Assembly: GCA_036398175.1 (NCBI GenBank)
Contig: DASWHL010000104.1
Location: 6,036-70,035 of the forward strand
DNA: 64,000 nucleotides
Direction: 5' to 3'
Source: JAOTWJ01 sp036398175
Lineage (GTDB): Bacteria > Gemmatimonadota > Gemmatimonadetes > Gemmatimonadales > GWC2-71-9
Shown here piece by piece: positions 1 to 11,037 of this stretch. The position numbers and the translations under genes are program-made. Under the pieces are notes generated by a model. That model was not told the DNA's origin and made no database searches. It saw nothing but the letters and a program-made list of their open reading frames with translations. Position 1 is the stretch's first letter, and each line of letters begins with the position of its first letter.

Positions 1-1066
1 ACCGAGCCCAGCAGGGTGAGGTTGCCCGCGAGCGTGGTGGCCATGGCCAGGGTGAGCCAGCCTGCTTCCGGTCGCGCGAGTGCTTCCACAACGGGTCGTA
101 GCAGGAGCACGGCCGGCACGTTCGACACGATATTCGAAACGACGGCTGCGACCATGGACAACTCGGCCACACCGGTCCCCGTCCTCCGGAGCCACCCGAA
201 CACCGCGTCCGTGACGCCGAGGCGCTCCGCCGCAAACGTCACCACGAACAAGCCGCTGAAGAACACGAGCAGCGACCAGTCTATCTCTTGGAACACGCGG
301 GCCGGCTTGATGCGCCGCGTCACGAGGAGCACGGACGCCGCTCCCAGAGCCGCGAGGGGGACCGGCATGCCCGCCACCAGACCGATGACCAGCAGGATGG
401 ACGCCACGATGCTCTTCCGCAGGAGCGGCCGATGCACACGGCGCGCGGGCGCCGTGTCAACCTCCACGACGCACGGCGTGAGCGCGCCCCGATAGACCAC
501 CAGCAGTACGATGGCGACCAGCAGGAGCCCGCCGATGGCTACGGGAGCGAGGGCCGCCAGGAACCGGTTGAACCCGATCCCGGAGGCGACCCCGATCAGC
601 ATGTTCTGCGGATTGCCGACCAGCGTCGCCACGGACCCGACGTTCGCGGCCGTTGCCGCAGCCATCAGGAAGGACAGGGGATTGAGCCCCGCCACCCGGG
701 TGACTTCCAGCAGCAGCGGTGTGAAGACGAGGACGATCGTGTCGTTGAGGAACACCGCCGAGAGCACACCGGCCGTGAACACCGTGACGACGAGCAGGAC
801 TGCCGGCGAGTGGGCCCGGTGCGCGAGCTGGCGCGCGACGATGTCGAAGAACCCCGCGAGCCGCAGGTTGGCGTTGAGGACCATCATCCCGAACAGGAGG
901 ACGATCGTGTTCAGGTCAATGACGGGGTAGGCGTCCTCGAGTGAGATCGTGCCGACCAGCACGAGCGCGTAGCGCCGACGATGGCCATGGTCGCGCGGTT
1001 CATCCGCACGATGGGCAGCGACCCCGCGGCAATGCCCCCAACGAGCCCCAGCGTGTGGCTGGTCAC
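1..1066 (-). CDS. SLC13/ArsB-like anion permease, C-terminus cut by window edge, apparent frameshift
   Basis: This is a multi-pass inner-membrane permease of the ArsB/NhaD (SLC13-like) superfamily. Visible hallmarks are a LFGMMVLNANL segment, a VFLNDTIVLVFTP motif and the GNPQNMLIG motif after TAANVGS. Hydrophobic segments continue to the window edge, so the C-terminus is missing. The first 32 codons, from GTG 1066, encode a typical first membrane helix ending MNRATMAIVGA. The rest of the protein continues in a different frame from YALVLVGTISLED, so one base seems to be missing between 971 and 972. An alternative GTG at 1076 opens the downstream frame without interruption but replaces that first helix with non-membrane sequence. 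Substrate unknown. The gene follows polX with only a few bases between them. Confidence 0.7.
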
Positions 1067-1079
1067 GCGCCGGCACCCG

Positions 1080-2861
1080 TCATCGCTTCGCGTCGAGGTG
1101 TCGCAGGAGCTTCGCCGCGGAACGGGTGTTGAGCACGTGGCCCGGCTCGAGCCCGGCCCGGCGGGCCTGCTCGACCCCGTAGCGCATGTAGTCGAGGTCG
1201 CGCGTCGTGTGGGCGTCCGTGCTGATCACGACCGGGATCCCCAGCTCGCGGGCCCGGATCAGGTGCGTGTCCCGCAGATCCAGCCGGTGGGGGTGTGCGT
1301 TCAGCTCCATGGACACGCCGTGTTCCGTGGCGCACTGCAGCACCTCGTCGAGGTCGAACGCGATGGGATCCCGCCGGTTGATCAGGCGGCCGGTCGGATG
1401 CGCCAGGATGTGCACGCGCGGATGCCGGAGCGCCTTCAGGATCCGCTCCGTCTGCGCGGCGACGGGAAGGTCGAGCAGCGTGTGCACGGAGACCAGGACC
1501 ACGTCGAGCCGCTCGATCAATTCGTCCTCCAGATCGAGCGAGCCATCCCGCAGGATGTCAATCTCCATGCTGCGCAGCAGGCGGATGCCCGGCCGTTCGG
1601 CCATCACCGCGTCCATCTCCGTCCACTGCTCCCGCAACCGCGCCGCGTCGAGCCCTCCCGTCATGGCGAGGGTCTTGGAGTGATCGGTGACGGCAAGGTA
1701 GGCATAACCTCTCGCGGCACACGCGTCCACCATGGCCGCCACGCTCTCCTTTCCGTCCGACCACGTGGAGTGCATCTGCAAGTCGCCACGTAGATCGGCG
1801 AGGGTCACCAGCGAGGGCAGCGTCCCACGTTCCGCCAGTTCGATCTCCCCGCGATCCTCCCGCAGCTCCGGCGGAATCCACGGCAACCCCACCGCCGCGT
1901 ACACGGACTCCTCCGTCTCCCCCGCCACCCGCCGACCACCGCGGACCCCACCCCGAGCACTCCCGTCGTTCCCGTCGTTCCCGTCAGTCCCGTCGCTCCT
2001 CACCACCCCGTACTCCGAAATACTCAACCCCATCCCCACCGCCCGTTTCCTGAGCGTCACGTTGTGCGCCTTGGACCCCGTGAAGTATTGGAGTGCGGCG
2101 CCCCAGCTCTCCTCGGGAACGATGCGGAGATCCACCTGGAGCCCGGACGACAGCACCACGCTGCCCCGCGTCTCCCCGGACATGGTCACCTCGGCCACCC
2201 CGCGGAAGCCGGTGAAGTGCTCCATGGCCGCCCCCGGATCCGCCGCGGTGGCCAGGAGGTCAATGTCCCCGATCGTCTCCAGCCTGCGCCGGAGGCTGCC
2301 GGCGACCTCGACCCGGCGGATCGTGGCCTGATCCCGCAGATGAGTGAGCAGGGGAGCGATCCGCTCGTCCGCCTCCACGAGCCGCAACCGGTTGCCGCGC
2401 TCCTTCAGCTTCGCGATGCCGTCCAGGATCCGCTGCTGCGTCTTGGCGCCGAACCCGTCCAACTCGGCAACGTGCCCGTCTCGCGCCGCCGCCTCCAGCG
2501 CGTCCAGCGTGGTGATGCCCAGACTCTCCCACAGCTTGCGCGCCCGCTTGGGCCCGACCCCCGGGAGGCGCACGAGCTCCAGGAGCGAGCGCGGGATCTG
2601 GGCCGTCAGCTCGTCGAGGATGCTGAGCCGTCCAGTGGTCACCAGTTCGGTGATGTACCTGGCCATGTCCTTCCCGATGCCCGGCAGCTCGGTGAGGTCG
2701 GCACCGTCCGCCACCATCGCGCGGAGCGGGACCGCGTGGTCCTCGACCGCGCGCGCGGCGTTCTCATAGGCCCGGATCCGGAAGGGATTGGCCCCCTGGA
2801 TCTGGAGCAGCATGCCGACGTCCTCGAGGACGGCGGCGATCTCCCCGTTCTCCATGGTCAT
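1080..2861 (-). CDS. polX: DNA polymerase/3'-5' exonuclease PolX
   Basis: Family X DNA polymerase fused to a PHP phosphoesterase domain, 593 aa, expected to act in base-excision or gap repair. Order: an N-terminal 8-kDa-like region and helix-hairpin-helix motifs (LPGIGKDMA near 59-67, LPGVGPKRA near 99-107), then the nucleotidyltransferase palm with GSLRRR (188-193), GDID (D199, D201) and a third Asp at 243. The PHP domain starts at GDLQMHSTWSDG (358-369) and includes VTDHSK and STDAHTT. A low-complexity insert (about 288-312) separates palm and PHP domains; it is encoded by four 9-bp repeats. The start codon overlaps the ligA stop by 4 nt (ATGA), so both repair genes are probably co-translated. 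Confidence 0.95.
   Translation of the reverse strand: MTMENGEIAAVLEDVGMLLQIQGANPFRIRAYENAARAVEDHAVPLRAMVADGADLTELPGIGKDMARYITELVTTGRLSILDELTAQIPRSLLELVRLPGVGPKRARKLWESLGITTLDALEAAARDGHVAELDGFGAKTQQRILDGIAKLKERGNRLRLVEADERIAPLLTHLRDQATIRRVEVAGSLRRRLETIGDIDLLATAADPGAAMEHFTGFRGVAEVTMSGETRGSVVLSSGLQVDLRIVPEESWGAALQYFTGSKAHNVTLRKRAVGMGLSISEYGVVRSDGTDGNDGNDGSARGGVRGGRRVAGETEESVYAAVGLPWIPPELREDRGEIELAERGTLPSLVTLADLRGDLQMHSTWSDGKESVAAMVDACAARGYAYLAVTDHSKTLAMTGGLDAARLREQWTEMDAVMAERPGIRLLRSMEIDILRDGSLDLEDELIERLDVVLVSVHTLLDLPVAAQTERILKALRHPRVHILAHPTGRLINRRDPIAFDLDEVLQCATEHGVSMELNAHPHRLDLRDTHLIRARELGIPVVISTDAHTTRDLDYMRYGVEQARRAGLEPGHVLNTRSAAKLLRHLDAKR
1962..1997 (+). repeat. Four tandem 9-bp repeats inside polX
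   Basis: Units read CCCGTCGTT, CCCGTCGTT, CCCGTCAGT and CCCGTCGCT on the plus strand. The first two are identical. On the coding (minus) strand they encode a repeated (N/T/S)DG motif in a linker between the palm and PHP domains. The unit is a multiple of three, so copy-number change would lengthen the linker without a frameshift. Confidence 0.85.
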
Positions 2862-4873
2862 GGACGGACGCCGTGTTTGGCCAGGAGCCTGAGGAACCCC
2901 GCCTCGTCCAGAATCGTGAGCCCGAGCTGCTCGGCCTTGGCCCGCTTGGAGCCGGCGTCGGTGCCCGCCACCACGTAGGTGGTCTTCTTGCTCACGGATC
3001 CGGCGGCCTTGGCGCCGAGGGACTCGACCATCCGCTGCCCCTCCTCGCGGGACAGCCCGGTGAGGCCACCGGTAAACACGAACGTGCTGCCGGCCAGCGG
3101 CCCGCCCTTGGGAGCAGGAGCGCCCTCCCGGACGCGGACGCGCTCGAGCAGCGCGTCCATCACGGTGCCGTTGCGGCGGTCCGCGAAGAACCCGGCGATC
3201 ACCTCGGCCATCTTCTCGCCCACGCCCGGGACCGCATCAATCTCGGCCACGGAGGCGCTCCGCAACGCCGCGAAACTCCCGAAGTGCTGCGCGAGGTCGC
3301 GCGCCACGGCGACGCCGACCTCCGGAATGCCGAGGCCGTGGAGCAACCGTGGCAGCTCCACGTCCCGCGCCCGCTCGATGGCCGCGAGCAGGTTGGCCGC
3401 CGACTTCTCGGCGAACCCCTCGAGGGCGACGAGTTGCCCGGCGGTGAGGTCGAAGACGTGCTCGAGGCTCGTGACCAGGCCCTGGGCGACGAACAGGCGG
3501 GACGACTCCTCACCCAGGCCCTCGATGTCCAGCGCGTGCCGCGACGCGAAATGCTGGAGGCGCGCGGCGAGCTGGGCGGGGCAGTGAAACCCGTTGGGGC
3601 AGACGGTGAACGGGCCGCGCTCGACGAGCGGTGTCTCGCAGGACGGGCAGTGCGCGGGCATCCGGAAGCTGCGGCCGCGGTGGCGTCCGGGCTCCTGCAC
3701 GACCTCGATCACCTGCGGAATCACGTCGCCGGCCCGCTGTACGCGCACGAGATCTCCCTCCCGCACGTCCTTCCGGGCGACCTCCTCCCGGTTGTGCAGC
3801 GTCGCCCGGGCCACCGTGACGCCTCCGAGCTCCACCGGCCGCATCATCGCGACCGGCGTGACCACGCCGGTCCGCCCGACGCTGGCGATGATCTTCAGCA
3901 CGCGCGTGAGCTCGCGGCGGGGAGGGAACTTGAACGCGTACGCCCAGCGCGGGTGCCGCGCGGTCGTGCCGAGGCGTCCGCGCGCGGCCAGGTCGTCGAG
4001 CTTCACCACGATCCCGTCTATCTCGAAGTCCAGCTCGTCGCGCCGGGCCAGCAGGTCCGCATGGTAGGCCAGGACCTCCTCCACCGTCCGGGCGGCCGCC
4101 GTCAGTTCGGAGACCGGGAATCCCCACGCCGCCAGCGCGGCCAGTGCGTCACGATCGGTGGCGAACGGCACGCCGTTGGCAGCGAGGATGTCGTACGCAT
4201 AGATGTCGAGCGGACGCCGCGCGGTGATGGTCGGGTCGAGCTGTCGCAGGGAGCCCGCCGCGGCGTTCCGTGGGTTCGCGAACGGCTCGCCACCCTCGGC
4301 CAGCAGCCGCTCGTTCAGGGCCTCGAAGGCGCCGATCCGCATGATGATCTCGCCCCGCACGGCCACGAGATCGGCCGACGGACCGGCCGAGGCCACGCGC
4401 AACGGCACCGACGGGATCGTGCGGACGTTCTCGGTGATGCCCTCCCCGTTGACGCCGTCCCCGCGCGTACTGGCACGCACCAGCACGCCCCGCTCGTAGA
4501 CCAGCTCCACCGAGGCGCCGTCCAGCTTGGGCTCGAGCACGTAGCCGACCCCGTCGTCGCCCAGCTCCTTGCGCAGTCGCTCGTCGAAGCGCCGCAGCTC
4601 GGCCGGGTCCGGCCCCGAGTCGAGGCTCAACATGGGCGCCAGGTGCGGCACGGTGGGGAACCGGTCGAACAGCGCGCCGGCGACCCGCTGGGTGGGCGAG
4701 TCCGGGGTGCGCAGGTCGGGGAAACGCGCCTCGATCGCTGCCAGCTCGCGGTACAGGGCGTCGTAGCCCTCGTCCGCGATCTCCGGACGGTCGTTGACGT
4801 AGTAGAGGTAGTCGTGATGCCGGATCTCGGCCCGCAGCTCCCGCAGCCGCCGCTCCGCCTCCCCGCGTTTCAC
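2858..4873 (-). CDS. ligA: NAD-dependent DNA ligase LigA
   Basis: Seals nicks during replication and repair using NAD+. Full length at 671 aa. The adenylation motif KLDG places the AMP-accepting lysine at K116. Later adenylation motifs include EIDG followed by VVKLDD. The zinc finger ligands are C409, C412, C425 and C431. A helix-hairpin-helix region follows (GLGIPEVGV, VPGVGEKMA) and a C-terminal BRCT domain begins near 590 (FVFTGGL). The last four bases overlap the polX start. The EIDG isoleucine is the rare ATA codon, in line with avoidance of ATCGAC across the window. Confidence 0.97.
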   Translation of the reverse strand: MKRGEAERRLRELRAEIRHHDYLYYVNDRPEIADEGYDALYRELAAIEARFPDLRTPDSPTQRVAGALFDRFPTVPHLAPMLSLDSGPDPAELRRFDERLRKELGDDGVGYVLEPKLDGASVELVYERGVLVRASTRGDGVNGEGITENVRTIPSVPLRVASAGPSADLVAVRGEIIMRIGAFEALNERLLAEGGEPFANPRNAAAGSLRQLDPTITARRPLDIYAYDILAANGVPFATDRDALAALAAWGFPVSELTAAARTVEEVLAYHADLLARRDELDFEIDGIVVKLDDLAARGRLGTTARHPRWAYAFKFPPRRELTRVLKIIASVGRTGVVTPVAMMRPVELGGVTVARATLHNREEVARKDVREGDLVRVQRAGDVIPQVIEVVQEPGRHRGRSFRMPAHCPSCETPLVERGPFTVCPNGFHCPAQLAARLQHFASRHALDIEGLGEESSRLFVAQGLVTSLEHVFDLTAGQLVALEGFAEKSAANLLAAIERARDVELPRLLHGLGIPEVGVAVARDLAQHFGSFAALRSASVAEIDAVPGVGEKMAEVIAGFFADRRNGTVMDALLERVRVREGAPAPKGGPLAGSTFVFTGGLTGLSREEGQRMVESLGAKAAGSVSKKTTYVVAGTDAGSKRAKAEQLGLTILDEAGFLRLLAKHGVRP

Positions 4874-4889
4874 GAGCTGGGTCCCTCCC

Positions 4890-5585
4890 TCAGATGCGCA
4901 GCAGGTGCCGCCACAGAAACTCCGCGTTGGTCATCCGGCGCCGGATCAGCTCCACACGCTCGGTATAATCGGCGGCCGTGACGCCCGGGTACCAGCGCGA
5001 GGGGCGCGTGAGGGCCGCCGCTAGTTGGGCACTCTCCAGCTCCGTCAGGAACAGGGCGGGTTTGCCGAAATAGCGGCGCGCCGCCGCTTCCGCCCCGAAC
5101 ACGCCCGGCCCGAACGGCACCACGTTGAGATACAGCTCCAGGATCCGTCGCTTCGTCAGGAACCGCTCCAGATCCACCGCCAGCAGGGCCTCGCGCACCT
5201 TCCGCGCGAGGGTCCGATCACCCGAGAGCCAGAGGTTCTTGGCCAGCTGCTGGGTGATGGTGGACGCCCCACGTATGCGCCCTCCCTCGCGCGCCTGGTC
5301 CATCGCGATGCGCATTTCGGCCACCGAGAATCCCCGGTGCTGGAAGAACTCGATGTCCTCGGCCACGAGCACCGCCAGCGCGAGCTGCGGCGAGATCTGG
5401 TCCATCGGGGTCCACGCCTGCGAAACGGCCACGCCTTCCGCGTGCGCGCGGGCCACGACCGCGGCCGACGCGGGGTCGGCAATCCCCACGGTCGTCACGT
5501 CGGGCCAGCGGAGCCAGAGACGGGTGCCCACGACGCCGGCGGCGCACAGGCCCAGGGACAGGCCCCAACGGATGATCCGGTCCAC
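4890..5585 (-). CDS. mtgA: Monofunctional biosynthetic peptidoglycan transglycosylase
   Basis: GT51 glycosyltransferase that polymerises lipid II into glycan strands at the outer face of the inner membrane. The family signatures are all present: EDIEFFQHRGF (catalytic Glu), GASTITQQLAKNL, LTKRRILELYLN and GVFGAEAAARRYFGK. A single N-terminal membrane anchor lies in RIIRWGLSLGLCAAGVVG, and there is no transpeptidase domain. I prefer the GTG at 5585 (231 aa, normal for the family). The reading frame stays open to an ATG at 5702, but that part does not resemble the family, and a promoter-like pair lies at 5627-5655. Confidence 0.88.
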   Translation of the reverse strand: MDRIIRWGLSLGLCAAGVVGTRLWLRWPDVTTVGIADPASAAVVARAHAEGVAVSQAWTPMDQISPQLALAVLVAEDIEFFQHRGFSVAEMRIAMDQAREGGRIRGASTITQQLAKNLWLSGDRTLARKVREALLAVDLERFLTKRRILELYLNVVPFGPGVFGAEAAARRYFGKPALFLTELESAQLAAALTRPSRWYPGVTAADYTERVELIRRRMTNAEFLWRHLLRI

Positions 5586-5956
5586 TCGAGTGTTCAGCGG
5601 GCCTCCAGGCGCGCGCGTCCTTGCCGAGTCTACGTCCAGGTAAGTAACTCGACAATGCTTTGACTGGGCGCCTCCCCAGCCTATCTTCCCGACACTGCGC
5701 AAATCTGGGGCGTGCTACGCCCTGGGCAAGCGCGCGCTATCCCTCCGTCGTGGACTCAGGTGGTTACCTGAGGCGCGTTGGTGTGGAGGACGGTGGGAAC
5801 TCGTGGACGGGACTTTCAACATCATGTATTACTTGAGATGTACACTGTAATATCTTGACAGATAACATTATACATCGTAGCTGAGAACCACAATGTTGGG
5901 ACTTCCGCCAATCGGGGTGCTCGGTTTTGCGACTTGTGGCCGGTCCTGTTGGATCA
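5586..5956. other. Non-coding, locally AT-rich intergenic region
   Basis: This is the longest gene-poor stretch in the window. It separates divergent mtgA and the NUDIX gene. Positions 5815-5895 are strikingly AT-rich for this genome. Besides the mtgA promoter candidate at 5627-5655 I see TATAAT on the minus strand (5872 to 5867) with only a weak, short-spaced -35 (TTGTGG, 15 bp), and an isolated TTGACA at 5855-5860 without a well-spaced -10. No convincing gene is present. Confidence 0.6.
5627..5655 (-). promoter_or_regulatory. Promoter candidate for mtgA
   Basis: On the minus strand, TTGTCG (5655-5650) is followed after 17 bp by TAGACT (5632-5627). Transcription would start near 5620, about 35 nt before the preferred mtgA GTG. 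A GGAGG lies in the leader. Confidence 0.5.
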
Positions 5957-6571
5957 ATGTTGGAAAGTCGTCCGTGGTTTCGAGACCGGCCGCTGAGGCA
6001 GAAGGGGGCACGCTTGGTTTCGCCCGATGAGATCCGCCAATGGGTCGAGGCGTTCGATTCTGGAGACGACGGACGGGCCAGTGCGAGCCGCCGGGACATT
6101 CTCGCCCTGCTCGACGGCACCAGGCGCCCGGACACACGCACACAGTTCCAGCCCGGGCATGTGACCGTAAGCGGGCTGGTGCTCTCCGACGACGGCGACG
6201 CGGTGCTGCTGGTCCTCCACGCGCGGTTGGGCCGCTGGCTTCAGCCGGGGGGGCACCTCGAGCCCTCGGATCGGTCTATCGTGGACGCCGCCCGGCGCGA
6301 GGTCCGCGAGGAAACGGGCATTCTGGTGGAAGGCGAGCCTGAGCCAACGCTGGTTGGCCTGGATGTCCACGACATTCCCGCCGCGCGAGGCGAACCAGCC
6401 CACCGGCACCACGATCTGATGTTCCGCTTCGTCAGCCCGCGGCACCCGCCCCGGCCGGGGCCGGGGGCGCTTCGGGCCGAGTGGTGCGCCGTCGGCCGGC
6501 TCGAGGAACTGGGCGTGGACGCCGCCTTGCGGGCGGCGCTGGCCCGGGCGGGGCTTCGTGGATCCCGCTGA
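5957..6571 (+). CDS. NUDIX hydrolase
   Basis: NUDIX-fold pyrophosphohydrolase of 204 aa; the natural nucleotide substrate cannot be inferred. The Nudix box is visible as GGHLEPSD followed by AARREVREETGI, the form common in a subfamily with one extra residue between Gly and the REVREE helix. The start is uncertain: ATG 5957 is used here, but TTG 5927 is also open, and a TTG before VSPDEIRQW has a better Shine-Dalgarno (AAGGGGG). The stop codon and the last residues (GSR) lie inside the left arm of a long palindrome, mirrored by the convergent GNAT gene. Confidence 0.85.
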   Translation: MLESRPWFRDRPLRQKGARLVSPDEIRQWVEAFDSGDDGRASASRRDILALLDGTRRPDTRTQFQPGHVTVSGLVLSDDGDAVLLVLHARLGRWLQPGGHLEPSDRSIVDAARREVREETGILVEGEPEPTLVGLDVHDIPAARGEPAHRHHDLMFRFVSPRHPPRPGPGALRAEWCAVGRLEELGVDAALRAALARAGLRGSR

Positions 6572-6664
6572 AGCGGGCCCTCGGCCACGATCTGCCCGTA
6601 AGACGGGCGGTGTGGTCGCCTTGGCGACAGATGGCGGCCGAGGGCCCGCTTTAGCGGGATCCAC
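6558..6664. repeat. 107-bp cloverleaf-like palindromic element joining two convergent genes
   Basis: The two 29-bp arms (6558-6586 and 6636-6664) are inverted copies with 28 of 29 bases matching. Each arm contains its own hairpin (CCCGCT-GA-AGCGGG and CCCGCT-TT-AGCGGG). The 49-bp centre carries two more perfect hairpins: GCCCGT-AAG-ACGGGC (6594-6608) and GTCGCC-TT-GGCGAC (6615-6628). Both flanking genes terminate in the arms, each with ...GSR-stop. It resembles a REP/BIME-type element and could act as a bidirectional terminator. No T-tract and no transposase are seen. Confidence 0.85.
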
Positions 6665-7382
6665 CACCACGACCACCACGACGACCACCACCACCACCAC
6701 CGCCCCCCAGGTCCCACTTCGGGTCGCGCCGCGCCACGTCCTCGGCAGTTGCAACGGCGGGGTTCAGCCACTCGATCAACGCGGCCCATCCCAGGCTCTC
6801 CGGGTCATGGGCCAGGTATCCCTGGACGACGTCGAACACGTGGAAGCCCTCCCGCAGCTGGAAGGACAGGGTGGGGCCCTTGATCCGTCCCCGGACCACG
6901 CCGAGCACGTACTCCTCGGCGGACATGCGCGCGGCATAGCGGTGGTAGCCGCGCAGCCGGGCGCCGGCGCGGATGCGGAGCAGGCGATAGCGCTCGGCGA
7001 GCTCCCGCCGGGCGGCGTACAGCTTGTGACCGATCCGCCGCCGCTGCATGGCGGGGTGGACCATGACCTCGGCGCCGTACAGGGTCCGGCCCCGTGGGTC
7101 GTGGTTCGCGAAGGTCCCCCCGGCCGTGAACTCGCGCCACGTGGCCCGGCTCTCGTAGTGATCCCAGGTGATCACGAGGCTCGCCGCCGCGCCCACGACG
7201 TCCTGCTCGGGGCCGCTGACGGCCACCAACTGTCCCTCCGGGAACACTTCGAGGTGTGAGGCGAGCTGCGCCCGCGTCCAGGGAGGGCTCCCTACGTAGA
7301 CCGCGCGGGTCAGCGCGATGATGCCGTCCCAGTCGAACGGGCGGGTGGGCCGCACGACGATCCGCCTGGCGGGCGGCCTCAC
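6651..7382 (-). CDS. GNAT-family N-acetyltransferase
   Basis: Predicted acetyl-CoA-dependent N-acetyltransferase, 243 aa. The GNAT fold is suggested by VVRPTRPFDWDGIIALTRAVY at the N-terminus and by GAEVMVHPAMQRRRIGHKLY, the beta4-alpha3 acetyl-CoA-binding segment with RRRIG in place of RGxGxG. Proteins of this type are often fused N-terminally to a carbon-nitrogen hydrolase. Here the hydrolase is a separate gene immediately upstream, overlapping by 4 nt, which suggests they work together. The C-terminal Gly-rich tail comes from a trinucleotide tract plus the palindrome and is probably dispensable. Substrate unknown. Confidence 0.85.
   Translation of the reverse strand: MRPPARRIVVRPTRPFDWDGIIALTRAVYVGSPPWTRAQLASHLEVFPEGQLVAVSGPEQDVVGAAASLVITWDHYESRATWREFTAGGTFANHDPRGRTLYGAEVMVHPAMQRRRIGHKLYAARRELAERYRLLRIRAGARLRGYHRYAARMSAEEYVLGVVRGRIKGPTLSFQLREGFHVFDVVQGYLAHDPESLGWAALIEWLNPAVATAEDVARRDPKWDLGGGGGGGGRRGGRGGGSR
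6661..6703 (+). repeat. CCA/CGA trinucleotide tract
   Basis: An almost pure run of CCA and CGA triplets directly beside the palindrome. It encodes, on the minus strand, the Gly/Arg-rich tail of the GNAT protein (eight Gly, then RRGGRGGGSR). It is slippage-prone and its length may vary between strains. Confidence 0.8.
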
Positions 7383-8266
7383 AAGGTCACCACCTCCGGG
7401 CTCCGGACCAGCTCCGCGGTCCGGCGGGAGTCCAGCAGGGGGAGCACGGTGCCGGTGGAGCGGGACTCCTCGATGGTCCGGAGGTTGAGCTCACCGATGA
7501 CCATCATCTCCTGGTTGGGGTTCCCCTCCGCGAGAATGCCGTCGCGGGAGAACGAGAAATCACTCGGGGTGAGGATGGCCGCCTGACCGTAGTTGAGGTG
7601 GACGGCGGGGACCATCGGCAGCGAGCCCACCGTGTGCGACACCACGACGTACATCTGATTCTCGATGGCGCGGGCGTGGGCGCAGTACTTGACCCGCAGG
7701 AATCCCTGGCGGTCGTCCGTGCAGCTCGGCACGAGGAGGATGTGCGCGCCGAGGTGCGCCGCCGCCCGGGCGATCTCGGGGAACTCCACATCGTAACAGA
7801 TGGTGATGGCCACGCGGCCGAACTCGGTCTCGAACACCCGCAGGCCGTTCTTCGGCTTCACCTTCCACTCCTCGTTCTCGAACCGGGTCATGTGCAGTTT
7901 GCCCTGCACACCGTGATCGCCGGACGGCGAAAAGAAGAACGCCTGGTTATACACGTCGTCCGTCACGTCGTCGGGGACGGGGATGGTGCCCCCGAGCACG
8001 TAGATCCCGTGCTGGCGGGCCAGGCCCGAGAGCAGCTCGGTGTACGGGCCGACCTGGGCGGCCAGATCGCGCACCTGGACCTCGATGGGGCGCTTGACGT
8101 CGCCGAGGGTCAGCAGCTGCACCGTGAAGTACTCGGGAAACACCACGAGCCGGCACTTGTAGTCGGCCGCGGTCTCCACGAGGGCGGTGACCTGGTCGGC
8201 GAACTGCTGGAAGGTCTGGACGGGGCGAACGAAGTACTGGAGCGAGGCGATGCGGATCCGGTCCAC
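7379..8266 (-). CDS. Carbon-nitrogen hydrolase (nitrilase superfamily)
   Basis: Hydrolyses a non-peptide C-N bond (amide or nitrile); substrate unknown. 295 aa, the normal length for the superfamily. The Glu-Lys-Cys triad is visible: Glu in LVVFPEYFT, Lys in the GKLHMTRFE region, and Cys in ICYDVEFPE. The segment CAHARAIENQMYVVV is typical of the GNAT-associated branch. It begins just after ppdK and overlaps the GNAT gene, completing the long minus-strand gene run. Confidence 0.9.
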   Translation of the reverse strand: MDRIRIASLQYFVRPVQTFQQFADQVTALVETAADYKCRLVVFPEYFTVQLLTLGDVKRPIEVQVRDLAAQVGPYTELLSGLARQHGIYVLGGTIPVPDDVTDDVYNQAFFFSPSGDHGVQGKLHMTRFENEEWKVKPKNGLRVFETEFGRVAITICYDVEFPEIARAAAHLGAHILLVPSCTDDRQGFLRVKYCAHARAIENQMYVVVSHTVGSLPMVPAVHLNYGQAAILTPSDFSFSRDGILAEGNPNQEMMVIGELNLRTIEESRSTGTVLPLLDSRRTAELVRSPEVVTL

Positions 8267-8283
8267 GGCCGTCCTCCGGAGGT

Positions 8284-10938
<2,655 letters not shown>

Positions 10939-11037
10939 GGTGGCGTCTCTGTGAGGCCGGCGGGACCGCACCGGATGCGCGGCCCGCGGCGTGGGGTCAT
11001 CGGCGTGCAAGGACCAGGCCGCCGGTCTCCGTGCGGG

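Noticed and set aside
2873..4981. Long plus-strand frame opposite ligA
   Set aside because: ligA on the minus strand has all catalytic and zinc residues; the plus frame is a shadow.
5855..5875. TTGACA followed by TATACA as a promoter
   Set aside because: The spacing is only 8 bp, far too short for a sigma-70 type promoter.
5764..6141. Possible 125-aa minus-strand gene across the AT-rich gap and the NUDIX start
   Set aside because: No homology-like pattern, no ribosome-binding site, and it conflicts with the NUDIX gene.
6661..6703. CCA-rich tract as a CRISPR-like or regulatory repeat
   Set aside because: It is an in-frame trinucleotide tract without spacers that encodes the Gly/Arg tail of the GNAT protein.
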